Shown here in pieces: positions 26,610 to 36,800 of a DNA stretch of 64,000 bases. The stretch comes from RUG14300 sp964561145 (lineage in GTDB: Bacteria > Bacillota > Clostridia > Christensenellales > CAG-1252). How positions within the stretch are numbered: position 1 is the first letter of the stretch; each line of letters starts with the position of its first letter. The notes beneath the pieces are model-generated. The model was not told the DNA's origin. It was given only the letters and a program-made list of their open reading frames with translations, and made no database searches. The DNA lies in NCBI GenBank assembly GCA_964561145.1, contig CAZLNZ010000003.1:97730-161729 (forward strand). Reading direction: 5' to 3'. The position numbers and the translations under genes were made by a program.

Positions 26610-27785
26610 ATGCAAAAATATTCTTACGTTGCGTTAACCCCGGAGGGTAAAACCATAAAGGGTACAATGATAGCACAGAGCGACGAGGAGATTAAACAAC
26701 TTGTTACAAAGAACGGTAACTACTGTTTGTCCTATAAAAGAATAAAGGACGAGAGTACGGGGAGCAAGCCGTTGCCACTTAAGGAGCTTGTTAATTTCTG
26801 CAGTCAACTTGCGAGCATTTTGCATGCAGGCGTGCCTTTAAGCTCTGCGCTCGATATGTTGTACGCCAAAATGGAAAAGGGAGTTATGAAAAACTCTGTA
26901 GGTAACCTATATGAGTTAGTTCAAAAGGGAACCTCTCTTTCAGATGCTCTAATGAAGCAGGGAAGGGCATATCCCGCCATTATGCTTAACATGGTCAAGG
27001 CGGGCGAGTCCACCGGTGACTTGGACAAATCTCTGGAAAAGCTATCCTTACAATTCGACAAACAATTAAAACTGAAAAATCAGATCAAGGGTGCAATGCG
27101 TTATCCTAAAATATTGGGTTTGATTACCGTTGTTGTCGTAATCATATTAGTTGTAGGCGTACTCCCCGGTATGGTTTCCGGTATGAGCGAAATTCCCGCC
27201 GCAACGGCGTTTTTGTTGGGGGTTGCCGACTTTGTTAGCGAGCAGTGGCCCATTCTTGTTTTGGTAGGAGTTATTTTGTATTTTACGGTGCCGATGATTA
27301 AGAATATTCCCAAAGTTCGTTTTGCAATCGATAAGCTTAAAGTGAAAATCCCTAAGGCAGGCAAACTTATTCGTATGACTTATACGGCGACTTTTGCAAG
27401 AACCTTATCGACCTTGTATGAAGGCGGAATTCAGCTTATAGATGCAATTGGGATGGCGACTGCAACCGTTAACAATGCGTATATCTCTTCTCTTATGGAT
27501 GAAGCGATTTTCAGAATTAAAAAGGGTGATCCCATGAGTAAAGCAATAGGTGCGGCAGGGTGTTTCGATCCTTTGCTTACAAGTATGTTATTTGTAGGTG
27601 AAGAATCGGGTGCTTTGAGTGATGTGCTAAACCGTGTTGCAGACTATTTTGATGAAGAATCCAATTCTGCAGTCAAAGGTTTAACCGCAATGATAGAGCC
27701 TGCAATGATGGTTGTAATGGCTTGTGTTATCGGTGTAGTACTACTTGCAGTAGTTCAACCTATGTTCTCTTACGATATCGGATAA
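26610..27785 (+). CDS. pilC: PilC/GspF-type inner-membrane platform protein
   Basis: This 391-residue protein is the polytopic membrane platform of type IV pilus and type II secretion machines, on which the PilB ATPase acts to add pilins at the base. It has the expected duplicated T2SSF layout: first copy about residues 60-190 with the motif MVKAGESTGDLDKSLEKLS, second about 260-388 with MLFVGEESGALSDVLNRVAD. Hydrophobic spans lie near residues 165-190, 213-232 and 360-385. Length is normal (about 400). AAGGAG at 26598-26603 supports the ATG. It is the first gene after the promoter, followed by the pilM homologue after 16 bases. PilC and GspF cannot be told apart from sequence alone; the PilM neighbour favours a pilus. 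Confidence 0.92.
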   Translation: MQKYSYVALTPEGKTIKGTMIAQSDEEIKQLVTKNGNYCLSYKRIKDESTGSKPLPLKELVNFCSQLASILHAGVPLSSALDMLYAKMEKGVMKNSVGNLYELVQKGTSLSDALMKQGRAYPAIMLNMVKAGESTGDLDKSLEKLSLQFDKQLKLKNQIKGAMRYPKILGLITVVVVIILVVGVLPGMVSGMSEIPAATAFLLGVADFVSEQWPILVLVGVILYFTVPMIKNIPKVRFAIDKLKVKIPKAGKLIRMTYTATFARTLSTLYEGGIQLIDAIGMATATVNNAYISSLMDEAIFRIKKGDPMSKAIGAAGCFDPLLTSMLFVGEESGALSDVLNRVADYFDEESNSAVKGLTAMIEPAMMVVMACVIGVVLLAVVQPMFSYDIG

Positions 27786-27801
27786 GAAGGAGCGTAACGA
27801 T

Positions 27802-28722
27802 ATGATTTGTATATATATTAGCGATGACAAAATTAAATTGATTGACGGAGAGCAAAGAGGTAATAGGCTCGTGATAAAGAGCTTTTATGATATTAGCACT
27901 AAGGCAGGATCCTTGGAAAGCGGTGCAATAAAGGACACGGTTGTCTTTACACAAGCACTTCAGGATTGCTTGCAAACGACAAATATTAAGCCCGGAAAAA
28001 CCATTTATTTACTAGACAACAGTAGAATAGTTTTCCGTGAAATGATAGTGCCCGATGTTCCCGAGGCAAAACTGAAAAAGGTTATTCTTTCGGAGATTTT
28101 CTCTGACAATAAAGCAAGTAGCAATACTGTTGACTACATAGTACTTGAGAGGTTCAAGGATGAGTCGAAGGTTTCAAAACTAAGAATAATGGTAACCTAT
28201 GTTACAAATGAGATTATAGATAATTTGCATATGTCGGCAATGGAGCTTAATCTTGAGCCCTATGCTTTGGATATTGCACCTAACGCAATGAGCAAACTTA
28301 TAGCTAACTATAATACCTCTTCTCAGGATAGAGGGTTATTAACCGATACATTTGTTTTATTGGATTACAAGGATAGCTTCTTCTCCATTAACGTATTTGA
28401 CAAGTTTGTCAACAAGTTTACAAAGAGTTCCGTTTTATACGTATCCGATCCTGAAAATCCCGATTATCCATATTTGATTTCCGAGCTTACTTCCCAACTT
28501 AACAGTACAATTCGTTACTATCATTCTCGCTATCCCGATGATAAGATTGAAGCGGTATATGTTACGGGAAATGCATTGGTTTTAGATAAGATAATGCAGG
28601 AACTTGCCGACGGAGTAAATATGATGGTATCTCACTTACCCCTTCCTTCCTTTGTTAAGGGGATGGAGCTAATCGACTATAATGGCTTTAGCTGTGCCTT
28701 AGGTGCATTTATTAGGAGGTAG
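27802..28722 (+). CDS. pilM: PilM-type actin-like pilus assembly protein
   Basis: This 306-residue soluble protein is a likely PilM, the cytoplasmic actin-fold ATP-binding protein that docks to the N-terminal tail of PilN and helps couple the motor to the membrane alignment complex. The N-terminal strand pair (ICIYISDDKIKLIDG) fits a phosphate-1-like loop. LLDNSRIVFREMIVPDVP is the conserved mid-domain pattern of PilM, FVLLDYKDSFFSINVF fits phosphate-2, and EAVYVTGNALVLDKIMQEL fits the adenosine motif region. The family is divergent at sequence level. An AAGGAG site lies just before the start. Order pilC-pilM-pilN-like-pilO-like matches other Gram-positive pilus loci. Confidence 0.8.
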   Translation: MICIYISDDKIKLIDGEQRGNRLVIKSFYDISTKAGSLESGAIKDTVVFTQALQDCLQTTNIKPGKTIYLLDNSRIVFREMIVPDVPEAKLKKVILSEIFSDNKASSNTVDYIVLERFKDESKVSKLRIMVTYVTNEIIDNLHMSAMELNLEPYALDIAPNAMSKLIANYNTSSQDRGLLTDTFVLLDYKDSFFSINVFDKFVNKFTKSSVLYVSDPENPDYPYLISELTSQLNSTIRYYHSRYPDDKIEAVYVTGNALVLDKIMQELADGVNMMVSHLPLPSFVKGMELIDYNGFSCALGAFIRR

Positions 28723-28725
28723 AAT

Positions 28726-29895
28726 ATGGCATATAAAAAGGATATAAACCTATTTAAGGCTGCCGGTGGTAGTACCTCTAAGGGCAAGAAGATGCCTTTA
28801 ACTAAAAAATTACTCATTGTGTTGGTCTTAGTCACCGTTGTTTGCGTGGCGGTTATCGGAGTTCTTATGTCTATGAATTCCAAACAAGAAAAAACTTTAA
28901 AGTCGTTAAAGGATAGAGCCGATGCTTACGAGTTTACAAAAAGAGTAACCGCCGAGGCTTTGCAAAACTATGCCAAGGTATTAGCGGAAAGAAGTTCAAT
29001 AGATGTTATAGAATACTATAACGAAGGCTACGGATATTTGATGTCATGTCTTTCGGAAAAGGAGGTTTCAGAACTTAAGAATTACATAAATTCATCGGAA
29101 ACCTATACAACTGATTATTCCTTTTATGATGTGAGTGAAGGGATACTTCAGGAGATTGCAGTAGCCGGGTATAACGTATCAGGGGACGAATCTTTGAATA
29201 ATATTAATTTCATCTATTCTGCTATAGCCAATATGAACACTAATTATGCGTTATACGAGGTTCTCCCCGAACAAGTGGAAACGGACGACAATTATGGCAT
29301 ATGGTATAGTTATTATAGAGGGCATTTCGTAATGGTATTAAAGGGCGGTAATGGCGATAACGCTTCCGATCTGATACAAGCTCTAACCTCTTTGGAAACG
29401 GTAAACGTTGAACCCTTTATGAAGGTAACAAGATCCTCTGATAGTGTTGAAACCTTGACCAATTCCTGTTCTTTAGTAGTAAATCTGGAGGAGGAGAACG
29501 AGGCACAAAGCTATACGATTATCTGCATAACAAGGAAGACAATTTTTGAAAGATTGATTGATATTATCGAAGATAGGATAGAACAAGCACTTGAAAGTGA
29601 TATAACTCTATCCGAGGACGATATGTCATATATGATAGATAACATTTCTTTCAATCAAAGCAGCGGAACAATTGATTTTTCATTGACAATGTATCAATCG
29701 GAGTCTTATGGCTTTGAACAAGTTTGTCAAGCTATAGACGAGAGCGATTTCTTTATGGCGGAAAGTTCCTTGTCCTTCCCTACGACCAGTACTGCCAAGA
29801 GGGATACAAAGGAATTAAGTTTTAAAATAACCAATTCCGCATATATGCTAATGGAGGAGGTTGCACAAAACCTCTTTGCCAGCGATTACGAGTAG
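28726..29895 (+). CDS. PilN-like single-span pilus assembly protein
   Basis: This 389-residue protein has a short basic cytoplasmic N-terminus, one membrane span at about residues 26-48 (LLIVLVLVTVVCVAVIGVLM) and a long extracytoplasmic part that begins with a predicted coiled coil (SKQEKTLKSLKDRADAYE). That topology and its place after pilM are those of PilN. The protein is longer than the usual PilN of about 200 residues, and the extracytoplasmic part is not recognisable to me. The N-terminal tail (AYKKDINLFKA) resembles the I-N-L-x motif of PilN that binds PilM. AGGAGG at 28714-28719 sits six bases before the ATG, three bases after the pilM stop. The identification rests on order and topology. 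Confidence 0.65.
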   Translation: MAYKKDINLFKAAGGSTSKGKKMPLTKKLLIVLVLVTVVCVAVIGVLMSMNSKQEKTLKSLKDRADAYEFTKRVTAEALQNYAKVLAERSSIDVIEYYNEGYGYLMSCLSEKEVSELKNYINSSETYTTDYSFYDVSEGILQEIAVAGYNVSGDESLNNINFIYSAIANMNTNYALYEVLPEQVETDDNYGIWYSYYRGHFVMVLKGGNGDNASDLIQALTSLETVNVEPFMKVTRSSDSVETLTNSCSLVVNLEEENEAQSYTIICITRKTIFERLIDIIEDRIEQALESDITLSEDDMSYMIDNISFNQSSGTIDFSLTMYQSESYGFEQVCQAIDESDFFMAESSLSFPTTSTAKRDTKELSFKITNSAYMLMEEVAQNLFASDYE

Positions 29896-29899
29896 GAGG
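29894..29899 (+). promoter_or_regulatory. Ribosome binding site fixing the PilO-like start
   Basis: AGGAGG lies six bases before the ATG at 29906. The frame stays open further upstream to 29861 inside the previous gene, but that upstream ATG has no such site, so the start at 29906 is chosen. Confidence 0.8.
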
Positions 29900-29905
29900 A
29901 TTGTT

Positions 29906-30769
29906 ATGGAAACTACCCTTACACAAAGAGATAAAGCATTATTGATAATACTAGGTATAATCTTAGTGGTTTTTGCCGCAGTTATGATTCCCAACTATGG
30001 TATATATGCACTTATCACTACTTCTAGCGAACTGAAAGGAGAGATTAAGACTCAACAGAATGAGAACGAACAGGCATTAACCGCACTTGTATCTAGCGGA
30101 ATATCGGCAGGAAGTGCTGAAAATGGATCCTTGGCAAAAACTGTGCTTCTTAGGGCAATTTTATCAGAGCAGCATCAATTAGCAAAGCTTTCTTTAACAT
30201 TAGAGAGCTCCAAAAGCTATGCAACGGCAAAGGAATGGCTTGAACCGGTGAAATACGTGGACTACACAAAGGGAGGCGTCGAGCTCTTTGCTGACCTTTC
30301 GGTAAGTCAAAACGATTCGGGCTTTGAGTCTGCCGAGATAACTATGGGAGACATTTCATATGTTATAGACATGTATAGAGGTGAAATCGGTTGTAATTTA
30401 GTCGATGGTGATGCCTATTTACTTGATGCCGATCATTTGCAGGTAGACGAAAGCTATCTTCTAGGAAGTTATATTGTATTAATTGATCAACTTATTAAGA
30501 GAGGTTCTATAATCATAAAAGACTTCGAGTATTCAACCACTGTTTCTAGCGGAAATGGTCAAATAAGTATTCCTATTGAGATATACGTTCCTGAAAACAA
30601 TCAAATTGCCTACTATGCTTCAACGATCTGTGAATGTCATAGCTGCGGTAATCCTTATTACTTAAGTACTTACGAAGAGTATCTATTAAGTGCGTCTGAG
30701 GGTGAGTTTTATACTTGTCCTTATTGTGATGCAGAAATATTCGAGGAAGAGGCACTTCCTATCGGTTGA
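29906..30769 (+). CDS. PilO-like single-span protein with a C-terminal Cys ribbon
   Basis: This 287-residue protein has a membrane span at about residues 11-33 (LLIILGIILVVFAAVMI), a short helical stretch, and an extracytoplasmic alpha/beta domain, matching PilO, the partner of PilN. The start at 29906 is set by AGGAGG. The unusual part is the C-terminal tail with Cys242, Cys244, Cys247 and Cys271, Cys274 (C-x-C-x2-C and C-x2-C), which looks like a zinc ribbon although the predicted topology puts it outside the membrane. PilO proteins do not normally carry this. It is the last gene of the first pilus operon; 129 bases separate it from the next. The PilO name rests on order and topology. Confidence 0.65.
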   Translation: METTLTQRDKALLIILGIILVVFAAVMIPNYGIYALITTSSELKGEIKTQQNENEQALTALVSSGISAGSAENGSLAKTVLLRAILSEQHQLAKLSLTLESSKSYATAKEWLEPVKYVDYTKGGVELFADLSVSQNDSGFESAEITMGDISYVIDMYRGEIGCNLVDGDAYLLDADHLQVDESYLLGSYIVLIDQLIKRGSIIIKDFEYSTTVSSGNGQISIPIEIYVPENNQIAYYASTICECHSCGNPYYLSTYEEYLLSASEGEFYTCPYCDAEIFEEEALPIG

Positions 30770-30847
30770 TTTTAAGCTTTATTGAATAATATTAGGGATT
30801 ACTTAGTGAGTCGTTAAGGTAAATCAAAAGCTTTTTAATGAGCAAAG

Positions 30848-30856
30848 TGATATAAT
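30848..30856 (+). promoter_or_regulatory. Extended -10 promoter before the giant pseudopilin gene
   Basis: TGATATAAT (TGn followed by a perfect TATAAT at 30851-30856) lies about 43 bases before the start of the next gene. No good -35 box is visible at the right distance, which is tolerated for extended -10 promoters. The rest of 30770-30898 shows only two short AAGCTT palindromes. Confidence 0.5.
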
Positions 30857-30898
30857 ATCAGTGTATAAAAGGAAGTCGAGAAAGCATTCCGGAGGGCT

Positions 30899-33800
30899 AT
30901 GACCGAAAAAAAACGTGTAATAAAGAATAAAAAAGGTGCTGTACTGATTTATACGACAATGGTTATGATGATACTGGCTGTGTGCTGTGTTTCATTTACG
31001 CTTATTGCCGTCAATATGTATAAGAACACCGCAAAGACCGCTTCAAAACAGCAGTCCTTTCTTTTTGCAAAGTCTATAGGTCAAAGTCTTGCAGTACAGC
31101 TTGCTAACGACTATGAAGTAGCAAACATTGTTAGTTTTTTAGAGAATAACACGGATAGTGCTGCAACCGTTAACGGGACCGTGTCGATGCGATATGATAA
31201 AACTGTCAATGAAGACAAAGCAGAGGGCTATGAGCAGTTGACGGATATCGATATATCTAATGCTACGATCAAGTTCTACTTTATTACGAAGTGCAAAGAA
31301 TGCGGAGTACGATTGGAGAATGTCGAGGAATGTCCGAGATGTCGCTCAAAGGAGAAAAACGTTGATAAGCACTACCTATATGTTGACGTTACTGTATCAT
31401 ATAACGGTGCGACAGAGCTGGTCACCTCAGTATTTACTTATTTGGATGTAAGCGACTTCAAACAAACAATGGTGGATTTGTTTAGTGTTTATAACATCTA
31501 TTCTACGTTTCCTTCGGAAATGACCTTTAATTTTGCTAATACTTCAGACATGGGAAATAATACCAATCCAAATGTTTATCTTTACAACGGAACGGGTGTT
31601 ATCGGTAGAGACGGCAATGTAATTGACGAGGCGGAATATAAGCTTGAAACCGATATTAAGGCAAACTTGACAAGTACCGGTGATGTCATTGTAAAAGGAG
31701 TAAGCGAGAAGGGCACGGTAAGGGAAATAAAAGGTACGGTAACGTCTTACGGTGCTATCGGACTAGAGAATGTAAAGATTAGTTCTCTTGTTTCAAGAGG
31801 TGCTATTACCATTGCCAGTGACAGTGTTGTTAGTGGGACGGTATATGGAAGAAGTACTGTCAATGTTCGTGGAACAAATACATCGACCACCAACAGTCGT
31901 ACTCAATCCGTGGTAAGGATTGAAGCATTGGGAAATGTTACGTTGGAGAATTGCAATGTCGGAACCATCATTGGCGGTGCCGACTGCAAGGTAACATTGA
32001 AGAACTCTACTTGTGCCAGAATTGAAACAAAGGGCGCCGTGGTTTTAAAAGAGGGAAGTTCCTGTGATACTATTGTTGCAGGAAAGGGCGTTGAGATATA
32101 CGATTCAACAGTCAAAGGTACAATTGCTTCGGCTGAGGATGTTAAGCTTAGTGCATCAGCCAATAACAAGGTGACTGTAATCGGATCAAACCAAAACAAT
32201 AAAACCGCAATTATCAAAGCGACAAAGGACTTTATCTATAGCCTTTCCAATGATGGTACCATAAATGTCTACGGAAGTCTTGACATAGGCGGTGGAATGA
32301 AGAATACGAGTGCTTTTGGAACTCTGAACATATCCGGGAACATTAGCGTTGCAAAGGGCTACTCTAAGAGTAACGGAGAGGCAGAGTCAAGACAATCCGA
32401 TCTTGCTTGTATCAAAATGAGAGGAGATATAAGCCTAGAGAATCATACTCCCAATTTTAAGGGCAAATGTGAAATAGGTTATATTTATCTTAAGAATTCA
32501 TCGGGGACAACAAGCGAATGGTACGAGGCATTTGATCTTTTTTCAAAAGGGTGGTATGAGGATTTTGCAAATCCTGATATATTAGAATCAACATTGTTAG
32601 ATAGTGTTAATCATACCTCTAATGAAAAGTATGCCGACCTTAACGGTTCGATTATTAAAGGAATTGTCGCAGATAGTGCATGTCTCGCAATTCAAAACGG
32701 AACAATCGATGAATATATCACGGGAAAAGCTGTTGCCTTGTATGGAATTACAATAAACGCTAGTGCGAGCGTTAATAGTAAGACCATTGCAGTAATCGGA
32801 AAGAATTCTCATATATATGGTAAGTTGTATGCGGAACATGCTGTTATCCAAAGAGAGGGTAGTAGTATCGAGGCGGCTGAAGGAAAAACTGCCGCACAAG
32901 GATTATCTGTTGGTGTTCAAACAAAGGGCTATGTCTTTTTAGATGGAGAAGTATCCGGTGAAGTTGTGTGTGGTAGTCCTTCTTCCGGAAACGGTACAAT
33001 GTACATATTGGAAAATGCAGTTTTAGCAGACAATGCTTACGATCAAAATATTTATGTTTACGGTACATTGAGAGTTTTAGAGCATCCTCGCAAATCCGGA
33101 TACGATGATACAACCGGGTATCCGAGATTGCTCAAAAATAATGGTATAGGTAACTCGATTTTTGTATCGGGTGTGGCATATCTTTCCGGTTGGGTTTGCA
33201 ATTTGTATGTTAACGGTGATGTTGTAAACGGTAGCCCCGCTTCCTCGTATTGTCAACCTAAATTTGTTAAAGGAGAATCGACGGTAATCTCTGATGTTGT
33301 GCTTATCGGCAAGGATGGATATGAAAATTCAGAGGGTGCAAAATTTATAAACGAGGACGTAATAGTTTATATTTACGAAAAACCCACAAAGGCTCTAACC
33401 AGCTTATCGGTAGCAGGAACTCTTGTCATAGCTGACGGTGTTGAGCTTGAGTGTGATTCTATTGTGTGTGATAATATTATAGGTTCTTTCACGTCCGTTA
33501 CCGCCGCTGAATGTAAGGATAACCAACTGGAAGCTCAATTGAAGCTAAAATCAGAAGTTAATAGGAGAATTTCGGAAGGAGAACTTTCTTCAACGATAAG
33601 CAATTTGACGATTAATAATCAATTTCAATCCAATATGACGCTCCCCAAAGAGTCAACTCTTACTTTTAAGGGATGCAACTTTAAAGGTTGGTTTAAAATG
33701 TCAAATTCAAAGGGGACGATTGAACTTGATAGCTGTGCCGTTACAGGTGATAATGCACTGTTATATACTGAAACGGAATCTCAAAACTCCGCAAGTAGGG

Positions 33801-36800
33801 GCTGCCTTGATGTTTCCGATGGAGAATTGATACTTAACAATTCCTATGTCGGTGGCAATAAGGCTGGTAAAACCGCTAATGTGCTAGGTAACGTATGTGC
33901 CAAAAATTTGACGATGAAAGGCGGAAAAGTTTGGGGAAGTGTATCTTGTGAAAAGGTTCTTTTGAACTCAAATGCCGTAATTAACGGTAATTTGACGATG
34001 ACCTCGACAACAAACACGGATATTGTATGGACAAAGGGTACGGTACTTGGCATTGTTTACGCTCCCAAGATTCTTTTGACAATTGAAAATGGTCAGATAG
34101 GTTCCTCCCTTGGTGCTGACAATATTACAGCTGAAAACGGACGAAGGGAAATTGTTTTAGGAAGTCTTTCATTAAGTACTAATGCTATTGTCGGAAACAA
34201 TACAAATTTATACCTAATGGACAGTAACGCAACCTCTACTTTAAGAGGAACCTTAGGTAATGTTAAGTCGTCCGGAAGCGTTACTATATCGGGTAGTTCC
34301 TCCGTTGTAAATGGAATACTATATGTTTCGGGAAGCCTTAAATTTAGTGGTGCTAACGCTTCGGCAGGCAAAGGCTTGTATGCCAATAAAATATCGGGAA
34401 GCCTTAATTTTACAAAGACAATAGACGGAGACGTATGCTTGCCCACATATGACGGAAGTATCAAATTCTCAAAGATAACAGGTGATCTATATGCTCCGAA
34501 TGCCATCATTGACAGAATCTATTCTTGCCTTGGTAATTCAGTAGTTTCTTCTATGGCGATAGAAAACAATGGCAGTGATTATCAATTCGGAGGAATAACT
34601 TGTTCCGAGGACCTTATAATTAAAGGATGGAATAAGTATAAAACCACAGAAGAGGGGAATGTTCCTTATACAACTATTATCAACGGAGAGATTTTTTGCG
34701 ATAATCTTCTTGCAAAAACCGATGTTTTAAATTTAGGTCAGATAAGCACTAACGGGTATGATGCTCAAGGATTATCCGAAATCAATCTCTTCTTTAAGGA
34801 TAGAATTAAAGCAACAGGGTATTGCTATTTCTCCTATACGGAAGTTGCTAGCACACTTTATACTTTGAAGGGAATGTATGCTCAACACTGTATTTTCACA
34901 TCTAGCGGTACCTCCTTTATTGTAAATGACAGCGGTAGTGCCGATAAGGCTTATGGTACTGCTGCATATGTACTTAATTCTACGATATTAGGCAGCGTTT
35001 ATGTATGTAATAGACCCGCTGTTTTCAACGATACATCGTTTGGAACAAAATATACCAATAATGTAGATAATTTGGAGAGCAATTCAAGAACTTATAAGTT
35101 TTATGGAAAAGTAACTCTTAGCGGCTCAACGGTTTACGGTGCGAGCTTTAATTCGAGCAGTGAGATTAAGTTGAAAACTTATTTCTTGGTATATGGAGAC
35201 TTAATTCTTAAAAATCAATCGAAGATTGGAGCAGACATCGAAAAAAGCTATGATGGTTTATATGTGGGTGGAGAGCTTTCTTTGGAATCAGATTGTGAGG
35301 TTAATCTAAATAGGCACCTTAATGTTTCAATATTGCCGGAAGGTAATGTTCTTTCGTCAATTTCCGTTGACGGGGTTACTGCCAAGAATAGTATAGATAT
35401 CCCTAACTTCACAACTCTTCGAGATACCTATGCAATAGTTGGTGTTCAACTTGAAGTCGGAGCTAGTATAGCAATGAAGACAGTTTATCCCTCCAGGGCA
35501 ACCAATAGTCATACATTTACACCGTATGAAGCGAAGCTTTCTACAACTCCTGCAGGTGTTTCTACAGCTGACTTGGATACATCCAACTGGAATCCGATGG
35601 CGATTCCCTTAACTTGGTCAAAGCCAACGTCAACCTTTGAGAACGAAAGTGTAACCCTTAATAATTCCGCCGACAATGTAATGACTTTAACGAATCACTA
35701 TATAGCACAAGAGGTTTCCGATAATATGGCTGCGGTAAAGGATTCTGCTACAAAGGTTGTTGAAACGGATATAAGTTTCTGGGATCTCTTTAACGACACA
35801 AAGGAACTTATTGATAATTGTGCTGCGTTAATAACAAATATAGGAAAGCTTTTGGGATCACTGCCATTGCTATTTCAGCCTTCTTCAAAATACTTGGGGT
35901 TAACCTTCGCAAACAAAGAGGATGCATCCTTCTATAGAGTAAGTGCCTCCAATATAAGCAATATCCTTAAGGCCTCAAAAGGGGCAGATATGATGCTGTT
36001 GACTAGAAAAACGATAGTTGCAGAAGAGACGTTCCCTTCCGGTGGTTTGTTGGATTTGTTGACTAAGTATACTAGTTACGACCCTTCATGGGTTATTCCG
36101 ATAAAATATCATTACAGCACTCGTCCCGTGGGCTTAGTATTTTTCAATAGCGGTATAGTTCCGGAAGCCGCAATCGATGCTACATATAGGGATGATAATT
36201 CTTTAGGTACCGAGCAAGATAGTCAGGGAAGATGGTATTGGGGCTCGGGAAGCGGTATAACCGATGGGAATATCTTCACCGGAGGAAGATCGACATCTAA
36301 TGATGTATGCTGGACCTTCTTTACTTGCGAGGATCCTACTAACCCTTATGGAAGTGCGGCAAAGGATTTACACATCATTCTTCCGAAAAACACTAAAATG
36401 ATTTGGTCTAAAGACAAGGATAGCACCGTGTCGATAATAGGTAATGGCAGAGTGTTCCTTTACTTGCAAGACGGAACAGATATAAAAATTGTAGGTAACG
36501 GCTTGTCTAACTGGTTGCACGAGGGTTGGGATGATTCCTCTATAGGACAATTTTTCAATCAATTCTCCAATGAGGATGCAACATATAATGTTTTTGGCGG
36601 AGTAAGATACGTTGCAACTACCGGTGAAGGTGATAACAAGCAAACCTATTACGATGAAAACGGTAATATAGTATTAGATAAAAAAGCGGTGAATACCGGT
36701 AACTATCAATTGCAACCTCGTATGTACATCGTAGGTACGGGAGGTGATATAAGCTTTGAGGTCGAAGATTTTCAAACTGCCGCATATGTTTATATGCCCT

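Noticed and set aside
34093..34509. Minus-strand reading frame of 138 codons inside the giant pseudopilin gene
   Set aside because: Shadow of the repetitive beta-helix coding sequence; no promoter or ribosome site.
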